Shown here: positions 1 through 7,208 of the stretch, in pieces
Layout: each line of letters begins with the position of its first letter
Position numbering within the stretch: the first letter of the stretch is position 1
Assembly (NCBI GenBank): GCA_046728115.1
Contig: JBKPDW010000020.1
Span: forward strand, 1 to 16,532
DNA from: CAVSWN01 sp046728115
GTDB taxonomy: Bacteria; Acidobacteriota; Vicinamibacteria; Vicinamibacterales; CAVVIG01
Direction: 5' to 3'
DNA length: 16,532 nt
Notes under the pieces: model-generated
The model's input: the letters and a program-made list of their open reading frames with translations, nothing else
Databases searched by the model: none
Told to the model about the DNA's origin: nothing
Program-made: the position numbers and the translations under genes

Positions 1-45
<45 letters not shown>

Positions 46-117
46 TTTTCAAGCAGAAGACGGCATACGCGATCACGTTAGGCGTCTCGTGGGCTCGGAG
101 ATGTGTATAAGAGACAG
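46..117. other. Illumina P7 / index / Nextera transposase adapter contamination
   Basis: After TTTT (46-49), positions 50-73 match the P7 flow-cell oligo with one mismatch at 70 (C where the standard oligo has A). Positions 74-83 (CACGTTAGGC) sit where the i7 index belongs and would be a 10-nt index. Positions 84-117 match the Nextera read-2 primer, ending in the 19-nt mosaic end AGATGTGTATAAGAGACAG (99-117). The TTTT is the complement of the A-tail often seen past the adapter in read-through. The genomic insert therefore begins at 118. These bases should be trimmed and ignored in any homology or gene call. Confidence 0.98.
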
Positions 118-429
118 GGGCAGTACGACATCGTGCTGGACGACAGGTCGCATTTGAACGTGCACCGGATCATCCTGGCGACCGGCTACCTGCCGAACAT
201 GAGGAACCTTACATTTCTCGATCGCGCGACCATTCTCGATTCACTGCGGATCGTGGACGGCTTCCCCGCGCTCGATTCGGAGTTCCAAACCAGCCATCCG
301 GGCCTTTACGTTACGGGACTGGCGGCCACGCGCGATTTCGGTCCTTTTTTCAACGTCACCGTCGGGTGTGCCGTTGCCGCCAAAATCATCGGCGACGCCG
401 TTGTCGCATGTCCGGTTGGCGCTCTGTAA
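118..429 (+). CDS. FAD/NAD(P)-dependent oxidoreductase (flavin monooxygenase-like), C-terminal fragment
   Basis: About 103 residues of the C-terminal end of a flavoprotein; the 5' end is lost at the contig edge. The segment IILATGYLPN carries the ATGY signature typical of flavin-containing and N-hydroxylating monooxygenases and related two-dinucleotide-binding oxidoreductases. The end, PGLYVTGLAATRDFGPFF followed by a VGCAVAAKIIG helix, matches the terminal FAD-contacting strand and helix of those families. It ends with TAA. The frame stays open leftward into the adapter, where a GTG at 103 would give the false N-terminus MYKRQ encoded by the transposase mosaic end; that part is not protein. 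The substrate cannot be told without the N-terminal FAD domain. It converges on the NRPS gene with a 131-bp gap in which I see no convincing hairpin terminator. Confidence 0.8.
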   Translation, partial: GQYDIVLDDRSHLNVHRIILATGYLPNMRNLTFLDRATILDSLRIVDGFPALDSEFQTSHPGLYVTGLAATRDFGPFFNVTVGCAVAAKIIGDAVVACPVGAL

Positions 430-560
430 CGATGCCTTCGGCGACCGATTCCGAGTGGCTCACCGCGTTTCGCGTTCGTCGAGTAGACGCACGTGGCAAG
501 AGTGTTGTGAGGGAACGGACTCGCACGGAAAGCCGCACAGGGTTGTGACGCTAAGCGCGC

Positions 561-3284
561 TCACGCTCCTGCCCGACAGCTCACGGCCTGAGCGTGCCGG
601 AGGCATGGCAGAAACCTGTCCACCAGGTATTTGACGTGCGGTTCCGCGACGATCGCCGCGTGCAGCCCCACCACGTCATGGATCTCGAGGTTCGCGATTA
701 GGCCCTCCCAACCCAGTGTGGGATCGCTGACGATGCCGAGAGGCTGCTGTTTGGACCGAAACAGGATCACTTTGCCCGGATAGAAGCTCGGACGATACGT
801 CCGGCTCGCAAGAGCGATGAACCCTCCGTCGACCTCGGCGGTTGTCGCGTCACCCGCTGGCAGTGCCGCGCGCACACGCGCGAGCGTCAGCTTGACGAAA
901 TCGACTATCTCCTGACGTGTTTTGGCTGCCTTGCCGCGCAGATAGGCAGCGCGCTGCTGAGGCGAAAGCATGAAGACGCTGCGGATGTGATGCTCGAGGC
1001 GGCGGTACAGCCATCCGGTGGCCTGAAGGACGCGGCCAACGCGAAAGCGCGGATAGCCCGGGCCCCACGTGTCAAACATCGCGACCAGCCCGACCGGTTC
1101 GCCTCGTTTCTGGAGAATCCGGGCCATCTCGAATGCGACCTTGCCTCCGAAGGAGGCGCCGGCGAGATAGTACGGGCCTTGTGGTGCGACCCGCTTAATC
1201 TCCTCGAGGTAATACTCCGCCATATCCTCCACAGTGGTCTGGCGCGAAAGCCGCCCGTCGACATGCCGTCCTTGCAGCCCCCAGAATGGCTGGTCGGGGC
1301 CGAGCCTCCGTGCGAGATCGCGGTAGTAGTAGCAGTGCCCACCACCCCCGTGAACGCAAAAGAGTGGCGGCCGGGTTCCCCCACGCCGGATGGGAATGAG
1401 CGAAGCAAACTGCGGTGGAGTGTCGTCGTCTAGCGCGGCGGCCATGGCGGCTATCGACGCGCGCTCAACGAAGGTCGCATGCGTCAGGCGCTTGCCGACC
1501 TCGCGTTCGATTCGCGCGAGCACCTGAACCGCCTTGAGCGAGTCACCTCCCAGGTTGAAGAAATCGTCGTGCAGACCGACGTGAGTGAGACCGAGCACCT
1601 CCTTCCAGATGGACGCGATGCGGCGTTCGAGGTCAGCCGACCGCAATGTTGCCGGCACGTCGCGCGTCTCCGTCGCTGTGGCGTTCGTGGGCGGCGGAAG
1701 CGCGTGGCGATCGACCTTGCCGTTCGGCGTGAGCGGCAGCTTGTTGAGCACGACGAACGCCGACGGCACCATGAACGGCGGAAGCTCGGCGGCCAGCGCC
1801 TCGCGCAACGAAGGCTGGACCGTCGCCTCGGTGTCGGCAGCGACCACGTAGGCAACGACGCGCAAGTCGCCGGGGCGATCCTCGCGGGCCACCACGACGG
1901 CCTGCGACACTTCAGGTCGTCGGCGAAGCGCCGCCTCGATCTCTCCCAGCTCGATTCGGAAGCCTCGGATCTTCACCTGATCGTCGACGCGACCGAGAAA
2001 TTCGATGGCGCCCTCCATCAGCTGCCGGACGCGGTCCCCTGTCCTGTACATCTTGGCGCCGGATGTGGTGGAGAACGGGTCGTCCAGAAAACGCTCTTTC
2101 GTGAGCTCCGGCTGGTTCAGATACCCAGCCGCAACACCGCGTCCACCGATGTACAGCTCGCCCTCGACGCCGACTGGAACGGGCGCGCGGCGATCGTCGA
2201 GTACGTACGCCCGTGTATTTGCGATGGGTCGGCCGATTGGAACGGTCGCAGCACAGCAGCGGAAGTCGAGGCCGGGTTCGACATCGAAGGTAAGCGATCC
2301 GATCGTCGTCTCTGTGGGGCCATAGTGATTGAACCAGACCAGACCCGTTTTCCGCCGCACTGCTTCGAGCAGGCGCCAGGGCGCCGCTTCGCCGCCGGTG
2401 ATCAAGAACCGGCGAGGCAGCACGTTGTCGGACTCCTTGAATGCCATCAACGCAGTGAGGTGCGCCGGCGTGATCTTCAGAACGTCGATCGGGTTCGCCT
2501 CTGCATATGCGGCGAACGCATTGCCATCCAGGCTGGTCGGGTAATCGATGACGTGCAAACAGCCGCCGGTGGCGAGGCACGGGAAGATGCTGGTGTTGCC
2601 CAGGTCCGCGGCGAGCGTCGACACCGTCGCGAACGAGATCGCCGCGCCCTTGCGGACAGGCTGCAGACCGAGTTTGCGAGCGAGGAAGCGTGTGTAGTTG
2701 ACGAGATTGTCGTGTCGCACAGCGACGCCCTTGGGAGACCCCGTGGAGCCAGAGGTGTAAATCACGTACGCGAGATCGTCCGGGGTGCTCCGGCGCGGCG
2801 GGTTGGTGGCCGATTCGCGTGCGAGGGCGACTCCGTCACGATCCAGACAGACCACGCCGACGCCGCTCGTGACAATCGAACGCTCGAGCGCAGCCTGGGT
2901 GAGCACGATCGGCGCAGCCGTTTCCGTCAGTTGGTATAAGAGGCGCGCGCGGGGTGCTCCCGGCAGCAGCGGCACGTAGGCCGATCCCGCTTTCAAGATC
3001 CCCAGCAGGCCGACGATCATCGCCGCCGACCGCTCGACCAGCAGAGCCACGCATCGACCAGGGCCACCGCCGCTACGCCGAATGAACGACGCAACCTGGT
3101 TGGCACGCGCGTTCAGTTCCGCGTACGTGAGTGCCTCGCCGCCGCACGCAACGGCAGGACAGTCGGGCGTGAGGCTTGCCTGGTCCTCGAACAGGTAATG
3201 GAAGCAGGTGGCATCGAACGGGTCGCTCGTGTCGTTGAATGTATCGAGCAGCCTGCGGTGCTCCGCTCGGTCAGTCCCGCGCAC
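561..3284 (-). CDS. Single-module NRPS, A-PCP-TE architecture, predicted aspartate-activating
   Basis: 907 aa from a GTG start. Residues about 10-540 form an adenylation domain: A3 YTSGSTGSPKG (176-186), A5 NHYGPTET (319-326), A8 GRVDDQVKIRGFRIELGE (431-448) and A10 PNGKVDR with Lys523. Residues about 551-616 are a carrier domain (LGGDSLKAV, phosphopantetheine Ser582). Residues about 640-896 are a type I thioesterase: GASFGG nucleophile Ser711, likely Asp738 and His875. No condensation domain precedes the A domain; the protein begins with the usual A-domain leader (LLDTFNDTSDP). Aligning by eye to GrsA gives the ten specificity residues D227, L228, T231, K270, I295, G297, H320, I328, G329, K523; the known Asp code is DLTKVGHIGK. 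It would adenylate and load one amino acid, then release or transfer it with the TE. It could also be the terminal part of a split assembly line. The GTG start is chosen for its Shine-Dalgarno; the frame is open upstream to 3416, but that would run deep into the beta-helix gene. Confidence 0.93.
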   Translation of the reverse strand: MRGTDRAEHRRLLDTFNDTSDPFDATCFHYLFEDQASLTPDCPAVACGGEALTYAELNARANQVASFIRRSGGGPGRCVALLVERSAAMIVGLLGILKAGSAYVPLLPGAPRARLLYQLTETAAPIVLTQAALERSIVTSGVGVVCLDRDGVALARESATNPPRRSTPDDLAYVIYTSGSTGSPKGVAVRHDNLVNYTRFLARKLGLQPVRKGAAISFATVSTLAADLGNTSIFPCLATGGCLHVIDYPTSLDGNAFAAYAEANPIDVLKITPAHLTALMAFKESDNVLPRRFLITGGEAAPWRLLEAVRRKTGLVWFNHYGPTETTIGSLTFDVEPGLDFRCCAATVPIGRPIANTRAYVLDDRRAPVPVGVEGELYIGGRGVAAGYLNQPELTKERFLDDPFSTTSGAKMYRTGDRVRQLMEGAIEFLGRVDDQVKIRGFRIELGEIEAALRRRPEVSQAVVVAREDRPGDLRVVAYVVAADTEATVQPSLREALAAELPPFMVPSAFVVLNKLPLTPNGKVDRHALPPPTNATATETRDVPATLRSADLERRIASIWKEVLGLTHVGLHDDFFNLGGDSLKAVQVLARIEREVGKRLTHATFVERASIAAMAAALDDDTPPQFASLIPIRRGGTRPPLFCVHGGGGHCYYYRDLARRLGPDQPFWGLQGRHVDGRLSRQTTVEDMAEYYLEEIKRVAPQGPYYLAGASFGGKVAFEMARILQKRGEPVGLVAMFDTWGPGYPRFRVGRVLQATGWLYRRLEHHIRSVFMLSPQQRAAYLRGKAAKTRQEIVDFVKLTLARVRAALPAGDATTAEVDGGFIALASRTYRPSFYPGKVILFRSKQQPLGIVSDPTLGWEGLIANLEIHDVVGLHAAIVAEPHVKYLVDRFLPCLRHAQAVSCRAGA

Positions 3285-4578
3285 GCGTTTCCCTCCCGCT
3301 GGTCCAAATCGAGCGCAAGGCGACGAGGAAAGAAGTCCCGCTCTCATCGACGATGTGGAAATCGGTCTTCCTTCCGTTGTTCCCGACGATGGAGTTTTCA
3401 ACTGTGACCTCCGCACGGCTGGCCACGAACACTCCGTTGCCCAATCCAGGTCCGTCCGGTGCGTTATCGATCACGACCGAGCGATCGATCAGCACCTTGG
3501 TCGTCTTCTGGGAACCTCCATCGACGTAGATTCCGGAGCCGCCCCATCCGTTCCTGTGCACGGGGCGATTGCGAACGACGACTTCGTGCTCCATCGTCAC
3601 GGTGGCGCCTTCGTCGACGAGCACGCCTGCGCCGCACTTTTTCGCGTAGTTGTCGACGATGACATTCTGCGAGAGCTGCGCTTCGGCGGCTACGATCGTG
3701 ATCCCGCCTCCGACACCGCCCATCCAATTCACGATGGCGGCCGTGACGGCGTTCGCGCGGATGATGTTGTTGCGGACGGCCGCGTGCTGCTGAACGTAGA
3801 TGCCCCCTCCGTGATCGCCGAGTGCCATGTTGTCCTCAATCACGTTCGTCTCGATCCGCGCCTCGCCGTCACCGAGGGCTGCGATGCCGCCGCCGCGTCC
3901 GCTCTTGTTGCGGCGAATGACGTTGTTCTCCACGACGAGCGACTTGTATTCGGCGTGGATCCCCCCTCCGTATTCGTAGTAGAGGGGTGTATCGATGCCG
4001 TTGTCCTCGATCAGGTTGTTCGCGATGACGAGAGGCGCCGTTGAGGAGGAGTACTGCGCAAATATTCCGTGGCGTCCGCCCGTAATCGTGAACCCATCGA
4101 TTCGCCCGCCCGCGGAGTCGGCAAGGAGGAACACCGCAGCGGGGTCGCGTTTGTAATCGGTAGTCTCTCGCCTGCCTATAACCGTGCTCGGTGTCGCTCG
4201 CCAATCACGCGTCTCGAACTCACGCCCGGTGTTTCTGTCACCGCGCGCAAAACCACCGAGCAACGTCAGCGTCTTGTGGCGCAGGTCGATCGTACCCTCA
4301 TCGTACCGGCCCTGCGCGACGGCGATCGTGTCGCCATCCTTCGCGGCACGCACGGCATCGTGAATCGTCCTGAACGGTCGCTCGATTGAACCGTTTGAAA
4401 GGCCGACGAAATCGGAGGCGACGAACAGCACATGAGCGCGTCCGCGAGCGTCCGGCGCGTCCGTCGTGAACTGCGAGCAGGCCGCGGTCGCAACCAGCGT
4501 CAACACCCATTGCGCCAGTCCTCGCGCTCGCGCACCGCAGGCTGACGTTCCGTGTGTCGTGCTCGTCATACGGCTCAT
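3271..4578 (-). CDS. Secreted right-handed parallel beta-helix protein, probable lipoprotein
   Basis: 435 aa from the ATG at 4578. Residues 1-34 look like a lipoprotein signal: arginines, a hydrophobic LAQWVLTLVA stretch and the lipobox-like TAAC with Cys34, although -3 is Thr rather than Leu. Residues 66-92 (ERPFRTIHDAVRAAKDGDTIAVAQG and following) are the standard entry motif of pectate-lyase-like and DUF1565-like beta-helix proteins. Residues 150-430 show repeated coils with NN-x-I-x-x-N turns (187, 218, 244, 270, 304, 394) and GGGI-type turns (204, 229, 257, 290, 347). This fold occurs in polysaccharide lyases, epimerases and structural surface proteins; no catalytic set can be assigned by eye, so function is open. 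Other starts are GTG 4596 and ATG 4569; no strong ribosome site separates them. It is first in a two-gene operon with the NRPS and divergent from the polysaccharide operon. Confidence 0.85.
   Translation of the reverse strand: MSRMTSTTHGTSACGARARGLAQWVLTLVATAACSQFTTDAPDARGRAHVLFVASDFVGLSNGSIERPFRTIHDAVRAAKDGDTIAVAQGRYDEGTIDLRHKTLTLLGGFARGDRNTGREFETRDWRATPSTVIGRRETTDYKRDPAAVFLLADSAGGRIDGFTITGGRHGIFAQYSSSTAPLVIANNLIEDNGIDTPLYYEYGGGIHAEYKSLVVENNVIRRNKSGRGGGIAALGDGEARIETNVIEDNMALGDHGGGIYVQQHAAVRNNIIRANAVTAAIVNWMGGVGGGITIVAAEAQLSQNVIVDNYAKKCGAGVLVDEGATVTMEHEVVVRNRPVHRNGWGGSGIYVDGGSQKTTKVLIDRSVVIDNAPDGPGLGNGVFVASRAEVTVENSIVGNNGRKTDFHIVDESGTSFLVALRSIWTSGRETRARD
3291..3297 (-). promoter_or_regulatory. 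Ribosome binding site of the NRPS gene, inside the upstream gene
   Basis: The minus strand reads GGGAGGG, then a 6-nt spacer, then GTG at 3284. It lies within the last codons of the beta-helix gene, whose TGA is at 3273-3271. This supports the GTG start and a 14-nt overlap with translational coupling. Confidence 0.7.
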
Positions 4579-4633
4579 GGCGCGCCGATCGTCCACGCGT
4601 CGGAGGATACGCCGAGCCGGATCTCGCGTCCCC

Positions 4634-4758
4634 GCTCAAGCAAGTAGGAACGCCGCGGCCGCACGTGTGTTTCGGTCCGAAGTTAGTGGCGAGGCTTCGG
4701 CGTCGCGATCGTCGGTCCACGGCCAGCGCCGGAGATGCTGGCTCCTACTTGCGCAAGC
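4634..4758. repeat. MITE/REP-like element with terminal inverted repeats
   Basis: The left end GCTCAAGCAAGTAGGAAC (4634-4651) and the reverse complement of the right end (4741-4758, GCTTGCGCAAGTAGGAGC) match at 14 of 18 bases, with a perfect 10-bp core GCAAGTAGGA (4640-4649 against 4743-4752). Inside are two further stem-loops: CCGAAG/CTTCGG (4677-4682 and 4695-4700) and CCAGC/GCTGG (4723-4727 and 4737-4741). The element has no coding capacity and no clear target-site duplication. It sits in the divergent promoter region. A dispersed non-autonomous element, a REP-type repeat or a structured leader RNA are all possible; no second copy exists in this window. Confidence 0.55.
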
Positions 4759-4804
4759 GGTGACGGCGTCGGTCGGCTGCCGTATTGTGCTGCGTGTTTG
4801 CGAG

Positions 4805-4818
4805 CGTGACTCGTCACG
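4805..4818. promoter_or_regulatory. Small palindrome upstream of the polysaccharide operon, possible operator
   Basis: CGTGA-CTCG-TCACG is a 5-bp inverted repeat with a 4-bp spacer, ending 25 bp before the ATG at 4844. It could be a regulator site or a small 5'-UTR hairpin. It is short enough to be chance in GC-rich DNA. Confidence 0.25.
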
Positions 4819-4830
4819 ACGCCTCACAGC

Positions 4831-4837
4831 AGGAAGG
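4831..4837 (+). promoter_or_regulatory. Ribosome binding site of the chain-length protein
   Basis: AGGAAGG with a 6-nt spacer to ATG 4844. It decides this start over in-frame codons reaching back to 4466, which would run through the repeat element and into the divergent gene. Confidence 0.75.
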
Positions 4838-4843
4838 ATCCCG

Positions 4844-6421
4844 ATGCTGCCGAGCACGAAGCTGACCGTTGAAGAGGTGCTGCTGATTCTGCGGAGAAGA
4901 GCCGGTCTGGTGCTGGTGACCTTCGCGCTGGTCTCAGCGGCGACGGCGGCGGGCGCGCTCTTGCTGCCGAACCGATACCGGTCGGAGACGCTGATCCTCG
5001 TCGTCCCCCAGCGCATTCCCGAGGCCTATGTCAAGTCGACGGTCACGGCCAGGATCGAGGACCGGCTGCAGTCCATCACGCAGCAGATCCTTAGCCGCAC
5101 GCGCCTCGAACGCATCATCAACGACTTCAACCTGTACGCCGTCGAGCGACGCGCGCGCCTCACGGAAACCGTCGTCGAGGACATGCGCAAGGACATCGAC
5201 ATCAAGGTCGTGAAGGGCGATGCCTTTCGCGTCGCCTACGTGGGCGCAGATGCGGCGACGGTCATGCAGGTGACGAATCGCCTCGCATCCCTGTTCATCG
5301 AAGAGAACCTGCGCGACCGCGAAGAGCTGGCGGAAGGCACGAATCACTTTCTCGAGGCGCAGCTCACGGACGCGCGTCAGCGACTGATCGAGCACGAAAA
5401 GAAGCTGGAACAGTACCGGAGCCAATTCTCGGGTGAACTGCCATCGCAGCTCGCACCGAACCTCCAGGTGATTCAGAACGTCCAGCTGCAGATCCAGTCG
5501 CTCACCGACTCGGCAAACCGCGACATCGATCGGCGGGCTCTCATGGAGCGGCAGCTCCGGGAAACGGAACGTGAGATCGAGATAGATGCGTCCAGGCCCT
5601 CAGCGCCGCCGACCGATCCGGCGATCCTGCCCTCGGCCGCCTCGACGACCGCGCAGCAGCTCGTCGCGGCGCGGAGCACGCTCGCCGACATGGAGCGCCG
5701 CCTGCGTTCAGCGCATCCGGACCTGCAGCGGATGCAGCGCGTCGTTCGTGAACTCGAGACCAAAGCGGATATGGAGACGCAAGCGGCCACCGGCGGACGC
5801 CTGACCGATCCGCGTTCCCACTCGCCCTCGGAGACGATGCGGCAGGCGCGTGCTGCCGATCTGCGGTTCGAACTCGATCAGCTCGAACGCCAAATCGCAT
5901 CCAAGGGTGAAGAGGAACAGCGGCTGCGTGTCATTGGCCGCGAGTACCAGCAGCGTATCGAGCAGGTGCCAGCCCGAGAGTCGGAGCTGGCCGAGCTCAC
6001 CCGCGACTATTCGACGCTCCAGACGCTGTACCAGACGCTGCTGGCGAAGCAGGAGGAATCGAAAATCGCCGCCAACCTCGAACGCCGTCAGATCGGCACG
6101 CAATTCAAATTGCTCGATCCAGCCCGAGCCGCGGAGAGGCCGTTCAGCCCGCGACGCTGGCTGATCAATCTGAGTGGAATGGCGGCTGGACTCTCGCTCG
6201 GTCTTGCGCTCGTCGGCCTCGTCGAATATCGCGACCGCACGTTCAACACGGACGCCGACATCAGAAACGAGCTCGCGCTGCCCGTCCTCGCTGTCGTGCC
6301 GTTGATGGAGTCTGACGAGGAGCAGCGGCGCGCAGCGAAGCGGCGCTTGATCGCGAGATGGGTGACCGGCGCCGTCGCGAGCGGATGTGTCCCCGTGGTC
6401 ATGTATTCATTGTTGCACTGA
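4844..6421 (+). CDS. Polysaccharide co-polymerase / chain-length determinant (Wzz/GNVR type)
   Basis: 525 aa inner-membrane protein that would set polymer length and couple the periplasmic export apparatus to the cytoplasmic kinase. TM1 is at about 20-41, followed by a Wzz-like N-terminal domain (RYRSETLILV from 44). A long, charged alpha-helical and coiled-coil periplasmic region covers about 165-410, with a Pro/Ala-rich break near 250-268. The GNVR-like segment with QFKLLDPARAAERPFSPRR (420-438) leads into TM2 (440-460). A third hydrophobic segment closes the protein (about 505-524). Length and layout fit the chain-length proteins of exosortase-associated exopolysaccharide loci. No Walker motifs are present: the kinase is the separate next gene. 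It is first in the operon, and the next gene's Shine-Dalgarno overlaps its stop. Confidence 0.9.
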   Translation: MLPSTKLTVEEVLLILRRRAGLVLVTFALVSAATAAGALLLPNRYRSETLILVVPQRIPEAYVKSTVTARIEDRLQSITQQILSRTRLERIINDFNLYAVERRARLTETVVEDMRKDIDIKVVKGDAFRVAYVGADAATVMQVTNRLASLFIEENLRDREELAEGTNHFLEAQLTDARQRLIEHEKKLEQYRSQFSGELPSQLAPNLQVIQNVQLQIQSLTDSANRDIDRRALMERQLRETEREIEIDASRPSAPPTDPAILPSAASTTAQQLVAARSTLADMERRLRSAHPDLQRMQRVVRELETKADMETQAATGGRLTDPRSHSPSETMRQARAADLRFELDQLERQIASKGEEEQRLRVIGREYQQRIEQVPARESELAELTRDYSTLQTLYQTLLAKQEESKIAANLERRQIGTQFKLLDPARAAERPFSPRRWLINLSGMAAGLSLGLALVGLVEYRDRTFNTDADIRNELALPVLAVVPLMESDEEQRRAAKRRLIARWVTGAVASGCVPVVMYSLLH

Positions 6422-6428
6422 GGTCTGT

Positions 6429-7208
6429 ATGTACGACCCTGTCCTGCATCCGCGTGTGAGCGTCGTGGAATCAGCTGCGATCCGCCGTGACGGGTTGTCC
6501 TGCAAGACCGTGGCGGATCTGAATCTGCCACCGGCGTCGCGCGAGCAGTACCGGCACCTCGCGGCGACGCTGCACAACGCTCAAAACGTCAGCGGCCTCA
6601 AGGCAATCATGATCGTCAGCGCGGTGGCTGGCGAAGGGAAGACGTTGACGGCCGCGAATCTGGCGTTAACGTTCACGGAGTCGTACGAGCGCAAGGTTCT
6701 TCTGGTCGACGCCGACCTCCGTCGACCATCCTTGCACCGCCTTTTCGCCGCGGGCGATTGCCACGCACGCGCCAGTGCATCGCACGCCTGGACGCAACAC
6801 GCACGTCAGGTGACGCCGCGCCTCGGCATTCTGACGAGGGACCAGCCGAGCGCGGCGCCGATGGCCGATCTGACGTCCGGGCGGATGCGAGAGCTGATTC
6901 AGGAAGCGCGTCAGGCGGTCGACTGGATCGTCGTCGACACGCCGCCGATTGCACTGCTGCCCGATGCCACCCTGCTGGCCTCGGTCGTAGATGGCGCGGT
7001 GATCGTCGTCAAGGCAGGGTCGACGCCGTTGGATCTGGTCAAACGTGCAGTCGAGGCGATCGATCCCAAAAAGATGCTTGGCGTCGTGCTCAATGCGGCC
7101 ACCAGGCATGCGCGCGATGCGCGATACGGATACGACGAGTACTACAGCCAGCGTCCCGAGTTAACAACGAACGCAGGTGCAAGATGCCATCCGTTCTTCT
7201 CCAGGTGA
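6429..7208 (+). CDS. BY-kinase-family ATPase (CpsD/CapB-like tyrosine autokinase)
   Basis: 259 aa cytoplasmic P-loop protein. Walker A is SAVAGEGKT (64-72), Walker A' LLVDADLRRP (91-100) and Walker B WIVVDTPP (166-173). A C-terminal tyrosine cluster, YGYDEYY (233-239), is the probable autophosphorylation tail. It is the partner of the co-polymerase just upstream; phosphorylation cycling would control chain length and export. The usual GL-x-D-x-L segment after Walker A' is not recognisable: residues 107-130 are a divergent, His/Ala-rich stretch. About 20 residues follow the Tyr cluster. The start ATG 6429 has GAGG overlapping the upstream TGA, leaving a 7-nt gap. The end overlaps the next gene by 25 nt. 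Confidence 0.9.
   Translation: MYDPVLHPRVSVVESAAIRRDGLSCKTVADLNLPPASREQYRHLAATLHNAQNVSGLKAIMIVSAVAGEGKTLTAANLALTFTESYERKVLLVDADLRRPSLHRLFAAGDCHARASASHAWTQHARQVTPRLGILTRDQPSAAPMADLTSGRMRELIQEARQAVDWIVVDTPPIALLPDATLLASVVDGAVIVVKAGSTPLDLVKRAVEAIDPKKMLGVVLNAATRHARDARYGYDEYYSQRPELTTNAGARCHPFFSR

Noticed and set aside
464..474. CGCG-TTT-CGCG as a terminator between the convergent genes
   Set aside because: The stem is only four pairs and no T-run follows on either strand; it is expected by chance at this GC content.
1479..2939. 486-codon open frame on the plus strand, antisense to the NRPS
   Set aside because: Low-complexity Arg/Asp/Val composition typical of a shadow frame in GC-rich DNA; the minus strand shows complete NRPS motifs throughout.
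3208..4044. 278-codon plus-strand frame antisense to the beta-helix gene
   Set aside because: Mirrors the regular beta-helix repeats of the opposite strand; no plausible fold or ribosome site.
4740..4754. Possible sigma-54 promoter, TGGC then TTGC
   Set aside because: The spacing between the GG and GC elements is one base shorter than the consensus, and the bases belong to the right terminal inverted repeat.
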